DNA of 51,788 nt from Candidatus Saccharimonadota bacterium (lineage in GTDB: Bacteria; Patescibacteriota; Saccharimonadia; Saccharimonadales; Saccharimonadaceae), in NCBI GenBank assembly GCA_017406775.1, contig JAFQXV010000006.1, positions 1 through 51,788 of the forward strand, read 5' to 3'. The translations under genes and the position numbers were made by a program. The notes beneath the pieces are model-generated. The model had not been told where the DNA came from and made no database searches. It was given only the letters and a program-made list of their open reading frames with translations. Shown here in pieces: positions 44,437 to 51,589 of the stretch (position 1 is its first letter; each line of letters opens with the position of its first letter).

Positions 44437-45091
44437 CAAACACCACAAACCTATGCGTAGCTCTACCGCCACCAAGCATCGTGCCATAACAAGTCATTAA
44501 CGCCAAATCATAAGAGTTAATGCTCACCTGTCCAGTAACAGGATCAATGATTTTCTCAATTGCATTAGATACCGCACCCATATAGTTGCCCTTACCATTT
44601 AATTGCAAAAGCCCATTGGCTTCATTTTTCTCGTAAACCACCACTCTAGAAACTACGTAGTTACGGGCAACTCCACCAGTATAAACCGTAAATCCTTGCC
44701 CCACGTAAGACCCATAAAGCACACCAAAAATATTAGCAGAATTATGACCATAAATATATTTATTGCCATAGCGATTGGCATGATAATTAGAAACATAACC
44801 AGTATTGTCAGACTGCTCAATCAGAATAGTTTTACCGCCAATTATAATTGCATCTTGCGAAGTTGCGGTAACGCTAGTATAAACCACCGGAACAGAACTG
44901 ATAGATGCAGTACTGGCTAAATTAGAACTAGCAGAAACCGCCAGAGCACTTTTTACAACTGGTTTTTCTACAGTTTCTACCGCATTAAAATCAGGCGCCG
45001 CACCAAGAATAACCTTATCGGCTGCAAGATAATTAGGATTAATCATCACCTCTGTTAAACAAATAATTAGTAACAAAAAAAGGCGTTTCAT
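44423..45091 (-). CDS. Sortase-like transpeptidase with signal peptide
   Basis: 222 aa from ATG 45091 behind GGGAG. Signal peptide/anchor at residues 1-24, a Ser/Val/Thr linker, then the sortase barrel with catalytic His in YIYGHNSA, Cys in LALMTCYGT and Arg in GRATHRFVV. The second sortase of the window, with a longer linker than the first. Its stop codon lies inside the mutated tRNA-Ala 3'-end copy, so its last residues may derive from that insertion. Confidence 0.85.
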   Translation of the reverse strand: MKRLFLLLIICLTEVMINPNYLAADKVILGAAPDFNAVETVEKPVVKSALAVSASSNLASTASISSVPVVYTSVTATSQDAIIIGGKTILIEQSDNTGYVSNYHANRYGNKYIYGHNSANIFGVLYGSYVGQGFTVYTGGVARNYVVSRVVVYEKNEANGLLQLNGKGNYMGAVSNAIEKIIDPVTGQVSINSYDLALMTCYGTMLGGGRATHRFVVFASEV

Positions 45092-45126
45092 CACGTAACT
45101 CCCATTTATGACCAAATTATGCCTTA

Positions 45127-45155
45127 ATTATAGCACGGAATTGCATTTTTGTCAA
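45127..45155 (-). promoter_or_regulatory. Promoter of the second sortase gene
   Basis: Perfect TTGACA (45150-45155), 17 bp, perfect TATAAT (45127-45132). Confidence 0.9.
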
Positions 45156-45187
45156 TATTATTCTTAAGCTAATATAGGCGGATATGT

Positions 45188-45193
45188 TATAAT
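45188..45193 (+). promoter_or_regulatory. Extended -10 of thyA operon
   Basis: TATAAT preceded by TGT (TGn extended -10), 16 nt upstream of the thyA start; no clear -35. Confidence 0.65.
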
Positions 45194-45209
45194 TAAACAG
45201 GAGGCCAAA

Positions 45210-46175
45210 ATGAATAGTTTTGATAAACAATACATTAATCTCTGCCAAAAAATCCTGAAATCCGGTGAGTCTATCATTAATTACAGCTCAACAGATAAGA
45301 GAAGCTCTGCTTCCCTAGCGGCAATTCCTAATCATTCCGCCCAAGTCAATTCTGCCGCCGAGACTATTCGTTTGCCACATCAAATCTTACAGTTTGATTT
45401 ATCCCAAGAATTCCCGATTCTTACCTCTAAAAAAGTTGGCTATAAATCCGCAATTTTAGAAATTCTTTGGATCTATCAAGTAGCCTCCAACGACGTCCGC
45501 TGGCTTAAAGACCACAATGTCCACATTTGGGATGAATGGGAGATAGATAAAAACGGCAACTATCAGGGGCGCAATATTAACCAAATCTACACCAAAAATC
45601 ACCCTAATCTACCGCCAGAAAATTTTGCCCATACCATTGGTACCGCTTACGGCTGGATTGTCAAAAAGTACGATCTAATGCGCAATTTAATAGAAGCCCT
45701 TAAAACCACCCCCGGTAATCGTCGTATGGTAATTTCGCTTTGGCAAAACGAATGGCTAGAAACCACCGCCCTGCCATCTTGCGTTTGGAATTCCGAATGG
45801 AACATTATAAACGGCCATCTAAATCTCCTGGTTAATTCCCGCTCCACCGATGTTCCCTTAGGATTGCCATACAATATAGTCCAATACGCGGCGCTCTGCC
45901 ATATGATTGCTCAAGTAATTGGCGTCCGTCCCGGAATTTTTACTTTTGTCACCAACGACGCCCACATCTATAAAAACCAAATCCCCGGCATCCAAGAACA
46001 AATTGCGCGCTACAAAAAAGCCGTAAAAGACCATGTCCTACCGCCCGCACCCAAACTCTGGCTTAATCCCAAAATTCACGATTTTTACGCCTTCGACAAT
46101 TCTAGCAAGCTAAAAGATATCAAATTAGAAAATTATGAGCATCTTGGTGTAATCAAGATGCCAGTTACGGAGTAA
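45210..46175 (+). CDS. thyA: Thymidylate synthase
   Basis: 321 aa. GTAYGWI folate region, GNRRMVISLWQN (phosphate Arg), catalytic C191 in LPSCVW, RSTDVPLGLPYNIVQYA and THDAHIY-like TNDAHIY. The family's LPPCH is LPSCV here, so the residue after Cys differs. Converts dUMP to dTMP using methylene-THF. AGGAGG upstream. Followed by folA after 2 bp, completing the folate cycle with glyA. Confidence 0.96.
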   Translation: MNSFDKQYINLCQKILKSGESIINYSSTDKRSSASLAAIPNHSAQVNSAAETIRLPHQILQFDLSQEFPILTSKKVGYKSAILEILWIYQVASNDVRWLKDHNVHIWDEWEIDKNGNYQGRNINQIYTKNHPNLPPENFAHTIGTAYGWIVKKYDLMRNLIEALKTTPGNRRMVISLWQNEWLETTALPSCVWNSEWNIINGHLNLLVNSRSTDVPLGLPYNIVQYAALCHMIAQVIGVRPGIFTFVTNDAHIYKNQIPGIQEQIARYKKAVKDHVLPPAPKLWLNPKIHDFYAFDNSSKLKDIKLENYEHLGVIKMPVTE

Positions 46176-46177
46176 AG

Positions 46178-46654
46178 ATGTTCAGTATTATCGCAGCTAT
46201 AGGTAAAAACAGAGAAATCGGCAAAAATAACCGCCTAATTTTTCACCTTAAAGATGATGTGGAGTTCTTTAAAAACACTACGTTAGGCCACAAAGTAGTT
46301 ATGGGGCTAAACACCTGGAATTCTTTGCCAGGCAAACTCCAAAACCGCCAAAATATCGTCATCTCCCCCGTTGACTTAACCGGGCCAGACTTAGTCGTTA
46401 AAGATTTAAAGCAATTTATTGCAGACTACACGGATACTGATGAAGAAATCTTTATCATTGGTGGCGGCATGATTTATCAAGCATTTCTCCCCTACGCCAA
46501 AAATCTTTACCTCACAGAAATTAGTGCCACCGACCCTAGCGCCACGGTATTTTTCCCCAAATTCAACAAATCTAAATATGATAAAATAGTTTTAAAGGAA
46601 GGTCTACAAGATGATCTAAGTTTTAAAATAGTTCGATATTATAAAAAATTTTAA
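46178..46654 (+). CDS. folA: Dihydrofolate reductase
   Basis: 158 aa. SIIAAIGKNREIGKNN start, HLKDDVEFFKNTTLGHKVVMGLNTWNSLP, IFIIGGGMIYQAFLPYA. The usual active-site acidic residue (DLxxFK) is present as DDVEFFK. Regenerates THF oxidised by ThyA. Confidence 0.95.
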   Translation: MFSIIAAIGKNREIGKNNRLIFHLKDDVEFFKNTTLGHKVVMGLNTWNSLPGKLQNRQNIVISPVDLTGPDLVVKDLKQFIADYTDTDEEIFIIGGGMIYQAFLPYAKNLYLTEISATDPSATVFFPKFNKSKYDKIVLKEGLQDDLSFKIVRYYKKF

Positions 46655-46761
46655 GATTAGTTCTTTTGAGACCGTTTGCGACGACGGGAGCAAGTAAGCG
46701 ACTGAGCCCCGTAACGACGGGCGCGAAGGAGCGGGTCGAAAAAGAACCTAATCTTAAAATT
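46647..46761. repeat. Long intergenic hairpin D with shared GC-rich core
   Basis: Arms 46647-46667 and 46740-46761 pair over 21 bp with one bulged G. The first arm overlaps the folA stop; the second ends 19 bp before glyA. The loop contains, at 46704-46726, the same 23-nt segment as hairpin A (4177-4199), though the arms are unrelated. Confidence 0.85.
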
Positions 46762-46780
46762 AATTATGTAGGAGAAAATT

Positions 46781-48181
46781 ATGAAAGACATTGTATTTGA
46801 TTTAATTGAGCAAGAAGAGACTCGCCAAAGCCAAGGCCTGGAGCTTATCCCTAGCGAAAACTACGTCTCCAAAGCTGTTCTAGAAGCTATGGGCTCATGT
46901 CTAACCAATAAATATTCCGAAGGCTACCCAAATTTTGAGGGCCTCACCTCTTGGAGCGAAGATAAAATCGCCGAGGAAATCCTGCCAAACTACCGCTATT
47001 ACGGAGGACAGGCCAACGTAGACCGCATCGAACGCCTAGCAATCTCCCGTGCCTGCAAACTGTTTCATGCTGATCACGCCAACGTTCAACCTCACTCTGG
47101 TGCCAACGCCAACGAAGCGGTGTATTTTGCCTGGTGCAACCCAGGCGATAAAATCCTAGCCATGGACCTTGGCCACGGCGGCCATCTTACCCACGGCTCC
47201 CCTGTTACACGTAGCGCCAAAATTTACAATTTCATCCCCTACCATACCGATAAAAACGGTGATTTAGATTACGAAGAGATTGAGTTGCTCGCCCTTAAAG
47301 AAGATATTAAACTATTTTTAATTGGCTATTCCGCCTTTATGAAAATACCTGATTTTAAACGCGTCAACCAGATCCGAGACAAAGCCGCCGCCAAATGGGG
47401 GCACGAAATTCTTTTAATGGCTGATATGGCACACGTAGCTGGGCTAATTGCCGCCGGCATCCACCCAAATCCCCTAGATTTTGGTTTTAACGTAATAACT
47501 ACCACTACGCATAAAACCTTGCGCGGCCCACGCGGTGGACTAATTCTTTCAAAAGGAAGCGTAGGAAATCCTCTCAAAAAAGTAGAAGAAAAATCATTAA
47601 ATAACATCCCTACACTAATAGATAAAGCTGTCTTCCCAGGTACTCAAGGTGGCCCTCTAGAGCACATCATCGCCGCTAAAGCCATAGCTTTTGGCGAGGC
47701 CTTACGACCAGAATTTAAAGAATATGCCAAAAATATCGTTAAAAACGCCAAAGCTCTTGCTAAAGAACTTATGAGTCGCAGCTTTATTTTGCAAGGCGGT
47801 GGCACCGATAACCATTTAATCTTAATCGATATTAAAAGCAGCTTCGGTATAGACGGCAAAACCTATGAAAAAGCTCTAGATTTAGTAGGGCTCACTCTAA
47901 ACGCCAACGCCCTCCCGGGCGATACCAGCGGTGCTTTTAAGCCAGGCGGCGTCCGTCTTGGCACTCCGGCCATCACTACGCGTGGTATGGGTGGACCAGA
48001 AATGGTCAAAATCGCCGAATGGATGGAAAAAGTTGCTAAACTCTGCCAAAAAGCCAACGCAGACGGCATAAAAGATCTTGAAGCCGCCTATTCAGAGGAA
48101 TTCGCAAAAATTCGTGAAGAAGTCAAAGCTTTAGCCCTAAAATTTCCTGTACCTACGCTGATTTTCTCGAAAAATTTATAG
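46781..48181 (+). CDS. glyA: Serine hydroxymethyltransferase
   Basis: 466 aa, slightly longer than usual. ESRQSQGLELIPSENYVSKAVLEAMGS start, NKYSEGYP, VQPHSGANANEAVYF, PLP lysine in TTTTHKTLRGPRGG. Makes glycine and methylene-THF for ThyA. GGAGAAAA SD. Ends 6 bp into the convergent PIN toxin gene. Confidence 0.96.
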   Translation: MKDIVFDLIEQEETRQSQGLELIPSENYVSKAVLEAMGSCLTNKYSEGYPNFEGLTSWSEDKIAEEILPNYRYYGGQANVDRIERLAISRACKLFHADHANVQPHSGANANEAVYFAWCNPGDKILAMDLGHGGHLTHGSPVTRSAKIYNFIPYHTDKNGDLDYEEIELLALKEDIKLFLIGYSAFMKIPDFKRVNQIRDKAAAKWGHEILLMADMAHVAGLIAAGIHPNPLDFGFNVITTTTHKTLRGPRGGLILSKGSVGNPLKKVEEKSLNNIPTLIDKAVFPGTQGGPLEHIIAAKAIAFGEALRPEFKEYAKNIVKNAKALAKELMSRSFILQGGGTDNHLILIDIKSSFGIDGKTYEKALDLVGLTLNANALPGDTSGAFKPGGVRLGTPAITTRGMGGPEMVKIAEWMEKVAKLCQKANADGIKDLEAAYSEEFAKIREEVKALALKFPVPTLIFSKNL

Positions 48182-48580
48182 TTCACGCAAAAACTCCACC
48201 GGAGTGTAAACTTTTATAGTAGTATTTTTAAAATCCTTTTTATTACGTGTCACAATCACATCAATCTTTTCGCGTCTCACCGTTTCATACATTACCGCAT
48301 CCTCATAATCAGATATATCACTACGCAGCGCAGCCAAACAATCGCTAGCAGTTGTATCAATTATCGCAAAAATCTTTGTAAGCTCCGCTAAGCCATCTCG
48401 CGCCTTCTTTTTGTTGTGGTAAAACCTATTCATCAGATAAAATATATCAGTCATACTACTTGCAGTAATAAAACCGTTATATTCATAAGACCGAAGCATC
48501 ACCAGGCCAGAATCCTCCAAAAAACCTTTTCTACTCTGCAGTCCATCTATAATTATATTTGTATCAATTAGAACTTTCAC
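48176..48580 (-). CDS. PIN-domain toxin (VapC-like)
   Basis: 134 aa. MKVLIDTNIIIDGL (first Asp), DISDYEDAVMYETV and IDVIVTRNKKDF (later acidic residues) form the PIN metal site. Family members are RNases that cleave tRNA or rRNA. Overlaps the antitoxin gene by 4 bp (ATGA). Confidence 0.9.
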   Translation of the reverse strand: MKVLIDTNIIIDGLQSRKGFLEDSGLVMLRSYEYNGFITASSMTDIFYLMNRFYHNKKKARDGLAELTKIFAIIDTTASDCLAALRSDISDYEDAVMYETVRREKIDVIVTRNKKDFKNTTIKVYTPVEFLREL

Positions 48581-48813
48581 TTCTTACCCAACCTTTCCGC
48601 CCGAATCTCGCCAAGAGATATATAATCACCCTTGATCGACCCAACCAACTTTTTTGCGGCTCTCTTTTTGTCCATTTTTTCCTTTCTAGCCGAAAAAGGC
48701 TCGGTAAGTCTGGATACAACCTTTCCGTTTTTAGTTACTAAAATATCCTCATCGCGAGACATCATAATATACTTACCAATGTTCTCTTTCAACTCTGTTA
48801 AAGTTATTTCCAT
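48577..48813 (-). CDS. Phd/YefM-like antitoxin
   Basis: 78 aa from ATG 48813 behind AAGGAGG; a longer frame to 48885 crosses the promoter. MEITLTELKENIGKYIMMSRDEDILVTKNGKVVSRLTEP is the Phd DNA-binding fold; the Lys-rich C-terminal half would bind the toxin. Probably autoregulated through the inverted repeat at 48844-48868. Confidence 0.9.
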   Translation of the reverse strand: MEITLTELKENIGKYIMMSRDEDILVTKNGKVVSRLTEPFSARKEKMDKKRAAKKLVGSIKGDYISLGEIRAERLGKK

Positions 48814-48843
48814 ATTCCTCCTTATATTTAATATATCAAAATC

Positions 48844-48868
48844 GCACGATTTGTCAAATAAATCGTGC
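48844..48868 (-). promoter_or_regulatory. Operator and -35 of the toxin-antitoxin operon
   Basis: Perfect 9-bp inverted repeat GCACGATTT/AAATCGTGC with 7-nt spacer, covering TTGACA (48852-48857); a TATATT follows at 16-bp spacing. Binding here would block the promoter. Confidence 0.8.
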
Positions 48869-48996
48869 AAATTAGCATAGAACAAGGTGTGACTTCCAAA
48901 AAGTCAGGACTTAACTTCCGAAAAATCACCAAACTCCATCTAGAAGCCAAGAGCTCAGCCCTCTCCGTTTTTAGCTAAAAATAGTATAATAACATT

Positions 48997-49419
48997 ATGC
49001 ACGCAGCCAAACAAGAACAAAACCAAAGCCAAATCTATAAATTATATTTCAAAACCAAACAACTCGCCAAACTCCTAGAAGAAGATAATAACAGCAAGCT
49101 AATCCTCTTTCCTTCAGCCAGTGGCGAAAAAGACGAGTGGCTCAAAATGGGTGGAAGTTCAGCTCTTTTTTACAAATACCTCATCGCCCCAAGACTAAAC
49201 AAAAAATCTCCCACCATCCGCCCAGACACGGACTTATCTCACCGTTTCAAAGACGGCATTATTTCCATCCACTGGAAAAATCTTTTCCTAAAAAATCTAA
49301 CTAAGATAGGTCTACCCCCCCCACGAAGAAAATGGCTTGCTGATCGTGGAACTCAACCACAAATTTACTCAAGCAGAAATCAAAAAACTAAAATCTCGCG
49401 AAAAAGAAAAACATGCTGA
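48997..49419 (+). CDS. DGR accessory protein, N-terminal frame (frameshifted from Avd)
   Basis: 140 aa as read; leaderless (TATAAT 48985-48990, 6 nt before ATG). Residues 1-105 read as a folded domain; after the C8 tract at 49315-49322 this frame turns into Arg/Lys-rich nonsense, while the next frame continues PPHEENGLLIVELNHKF into the Avd part. So one protein of about 264 aa is probably intended. I do not recognise the N-terminal domain (DEWLKMGGSSALFYKYLIAP, FKDGIISIHWKNL). Confidence 0.6.
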   Translation: MHAAKQEQNQSQIYKLYFKTKQLAKLLEEDNNSKLILFPSASGEKDEWLKMGGSSALFYKYLIAPRLNKKSPTIRPDTDLSHRFKDGIISIHWKNLFLKNLTKIGLPPPRRKWLADRGTQPQIYSSRNQKTKISRKRKTC

Positions 49420-49789
49420 GATTAACCAAATTTTAAAACCTAAAAATTCCATCCCCGAACTCTACCATATACTGCTTGTTCTCGCTAAGTCCCTCCCGCC
49501 TAAAGTAGCTAAATTAAAAGAACCCTACCGTAATGATTTCGGCAGTCAAATTAATCATACCGTCTGCGAATTATTTATTACCTACACAGATTATGTAGAC
49601 AAAAACATTACATCTCTCTCCGCTAAAAGTTCGTTCCATCGCTCGGTTAACAAACTAAACGCTCTCCTCATTATCTTAAACGAAAACAAACTTCTAGATT
49701 ACTCTACAATCGGCCGAGTCGGCCGTACTCTCCTAGATCTCCGCGAAACCATAGAAAGAACAATTAAAGATGCAAACGATCCTAAATAA
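49337..49789 (+). CDS. avd: Avd-like DGR accessory protein
   Basis: 150 aa as read from ATG 49337. Residues about 35-145 form a four-helix bundle pattern (IPELYHILLVLAKSLPPKVAK, INHTVCELFITYTDYV, SFHRSVNKLNALLIILNENKLLD, IGRVGRTLLDLRETIERTI) of the Avd/S23-like family. In Bordetella phage DGRs, Avd binds the reverse transcriptase and template RNA and is required for mutagenic cDNA synthesis. It ends 20 bp inside the RT gene. Probably the C-terminal half of the 48997 product, separated by a homopolymer frameshift. Confidence 0.75.
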   Translation: MLIVELNHKFTQAEIKKLKSREKEKHAEINQILKPKNSIPELYHILLVLAKSLPPKVAKLKEPYRNDFGSQINHTVCELFITYTDYVDKNITSLSAKSSFHRSVNKLNALLIILNENKLLDYSTIGRVGRTLLDLRETIERTIKDANDPK

Positions 49790-50969
49790 AATCAAAGGTT
49801 ATGTCCCGTCAAAGTACCGTACCATAGACTCCCAACTAGAGCTCGCTCTTTACTACTCCTATCTTGAGGCCAGAAAAGGCGGCAAAAGAAAAACCCACGA
49901 TGAACACGATTTTGAAATTCACGACTTTAAAAATCTGGAAGCTCTCAAAAACGACATCCTAAACAGAACTTACAAACCCTCCCGCTCCACCGCTCATATC
50001 ATAGAAAAGCCCGTCATTCGGGAGATCTTCGCCGCCCCCTTTTGCGACCGCGTTGTCCACCACTTAATCTTTAATTCTGTCTATGACTGGTGGGATAATC
50101 ATTTTATTTACGATTCATATTCCTGCCGCGTAAACAAGGGTACGCTTTTCGGCATTAGACGCCTAGATCATCACATCCGCGCAGTCTCCAGAAACTACGC
50201 TCGCCCAGCCTACGTTCTAAAACTAGACATAGAAGGCTATTTCATGTCACTTCCCCGTCTTAAGCTTTATCAACGCGCCATCTGGGGCCTAAACCAACAA
50301 TTTAAAAACCGCCGGCATGCTACCGAATACCAAATCCTTAAATTTCTCTGGTACCAGACCATCATGGATGATCCAATAAAAAGTGTTAAGAAAAAGGGCG
50401 ACCTCAGTCTCTGGGATAAGCTACCTAGCTCTAAGAGCCTTTTTACTCAACCACCTGGAAAAGGTATCGTCATCGGCAACCTTACGTCCCAGCTTCTCTC
50501 CAATATCTATCTAGACCAACTAGATCGTTTCATCACTTACGACCTCGGATACAAACACTACGGCCGCTATGTAGACGACTTCTACATTGTAGTAACGGAA
50601 GAAAAATTGCCACAACTAAAGCGCGATATCAGCGCCATCGCGGAATACCTTAAGTTAATAGACCTCACTCTCCACCCTAAAAAACGCCTACTAAAAAACT
50701 CTAAATACGGTATCCCCTTCCTTGGTGCTATTGTCTACCATAATCATATATTACCCGGTAAGCGTCTCTCTAAGAACATGAGCCAGACCTTCAAAGAAGT
50801 CATCACCGGTGAGCGAGATATCACCACGGTAACATCTTATCTCGGCCATATGAAGCATATTAATAGCTACAACCTAGTTAAAGAAGTCTTTACTACTATC
50901 GGCTGGGATTATCAAGACGACGATTGTTTCCGCACTTCCGCTCAAATCACCAAAAAAAGCCGCCGATGA
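49770..50969 (+). CDS. DGR reverse transcriptase
   Basis: 399 aa. RT fingers and palm: IEKPVIREIFAAPFCDRVVHHLIF, VLKLDIEGYFMSL, GIVIGNLTSQLLSNIYLDQLDRF and HYGRYVDDFYIV (YVDD catalytic site). The IGNLTSQ form of motif 4 is typical of DGR RTs, as opposed to the QG of retron and group II enzymes. Copies the template-repeat RNA with errors at adenines into the VR of a target gene. Overlaps avd; next to the TR on the opposite strand. Confidence 0.95.
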   Translation: MQTILNKIKGYVPSKYRTIDSQLELALYYSYLEARKGGKRKTHDEHDFEIHDFKNLEALKNDILNRTYKPSRSTAHIIEKPVIREIFAAPFCDRVVHHLIFNSVYDWWDNHFIYDSYSCRVNKGTLFGIRRLDHHIRAVSRNYARPAYVLKLDIEGYFMSLPRLKLYQRAIWGLNQQFKNRRHATEYQILKFLWYQTIMDDPIKSVKKKGDLSLWDKLPSSKSLFTQPPGKGIVIGNLTSQLLSNIYLDQLDRFITYDLGYKHYGRYVDDFYIVVTEEKLPQLKRDISAIAEYLKLIDLTLHPKKRLLKNSKYGIPFLGAIVYHNHILPGKRLSKNMSQTFKEVITGERDITTVTSYLGHMKHINSYNLVKEVFTTIGWDYQDDDCFRTSAQITKKSRR

Positions 50970-50980
50970 CGATGGCGGCT
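50951..50980 (-). terminator. Terminator of the template-repeat RNA
   Basis: On the minus strand AGCCGCC pairs with GGCGGCT around a 9-nt loop (50980-50958), followed by T7. It overlaps the RT stop codon (50967-50969). In the plus direction there is no T-tract. Confidence 0.8.
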
Positions 50981-51003
50981 AGCTTTACCCAGTGGGGAGC
51001 TGA

Positions 51004-51202
51004 ACAAAACAAACTACGAACCCGTAACCATACACCTAGCCATCCTACCGTTATACTTATTGTTGTTATTGGTACCAGGGTTAACATTACTACTGTTGAA
51101 GTTCATATTGTAGGCGTTGTTACTATTGTTGGCCGTAGAAGACCAATAGTTGCCGTTTGAACTACAATTGTTAATAGACGTACCATTAACGTTGCCAGAG
51201 TA
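51004..51202 (-). repeat. DGR template repeat (TR)
   Basis: 199 bp matching 51590-51788 with 20 mismatches, all at T on the plus strand, that is A in the template RNA (positions 51060-51193). It is very rich in AAC/AAT codons in the frame of the target, which lets mutation yield many amino acids. Changes: 9 A to T, 9 A to G, 2 A to C. Confidence 0.95.
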
Positions 51203-51438
51203 GACAAACACGATACTTCTAAACACCAAGAGGGCAGCTTGGCACACAAGGCGGATACGCTAAAAGAAGCTACTTCCAATCGTTATAGACCATAGCCTAT
51301 AAAAATCGCTCCAAGTGAACATATGCCTGACGAAGTCAGGTGAGCTTCTGAGCCCCACATTGGCAAAGGTGCTTGATTGGGCGATGATAGTAACCGAATC
51401 TATCATTCCTTTCCCATCAAGGCTTATTAGCCATAAAC

Positions 51439-51467
51439 ATTATAACACAGTACTAAATCTGTGGAAA
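51439..51467 (-). promoter_or_regulatory. Promoter of the template-repeat RNA
   Basis: TTTCCA (51462-51467), 17 bp, TATAAT (51439-51444). Two strong hairpins upstream (stems of 9 and 13 bp, about 51478-51538) separate it from the target gene. Confidence 0.65.
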
Positions 51468-51475
51468 AGCTTTTC

Positions 51476-51540
51476 CCTTGAGCCGGACAGTGCCGGCTCA
51501 AAGGTGGCAGGTGAAATCCTGTCGGGGATTTCACCTGCTA
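51476..51540. terminator. Two hairpins after the DGR target gene
   Basis: TTGAGCCGG/CCGGCTCAA (9 bp) and GCAGGTGAAATCC/GGATTTCACCTGC (13 bp, perfect) lie in tandem. On the minus strand they follow the target gene and probably end its transcript. Confidence 0.6.
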
Positions 51541-51547
51541 TCTAGTC

Positions 51548-51564
51548 TACTTGCTTCGCAAGTA
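51548..51564 (-). other. Hairpin 3' of the variable repeat
   Basis: Perfect 7-bp stem TACTTGC/GCAAGTA with a 3-nt GAA loop on the coding strand, 36 nt after the target stop. DGRs studied by Guo and Miller have a short hairpin or cruciform of this kind just 3' of the initiation-of-homing site, needed for efficient target recognition. Confidence 0.65.
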
Positions 51565-51589
51565 TCCTAGATGTTCCGTGGGGCTCTTC

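Larger units (their letters stand above)
50951..51432 (-). ncRNA. DGR template-repeat RNA (predicted transcript)
   Basis: Predicted from the promoter at 51439-51467 to the terminator at 50951-50980, about 480 nt. Contains a structured leader of about 230 nt (hairpins CCTGAC/GTCAGG near 51330 and ATGATAG/CTATCAT near 51390-51413), then the TR. The strand is fixed by the mutation pattern: A residues of this RNA are the substituted positions. The open N-rich frame (TR codons AAC) does not need to be translated. Confidence 0.75.

Noticed and set aside
49770-50969. Reverse transcriptase as retron or group II intron enzyme
   Set aside because: IGNLTSQ motif, adjacent Avd-like gene and a TR/VR pair with A-specific changes fit a DGR; no maturase domain or msr/msd structure seen.
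51014-51247. 77-aa Asn-rich open frame on the minus strand as a protein gene
   Set aside because: It is the template repeat read in the target's frame; the AAC codons serve mutagenesis and there is no separate RBS.
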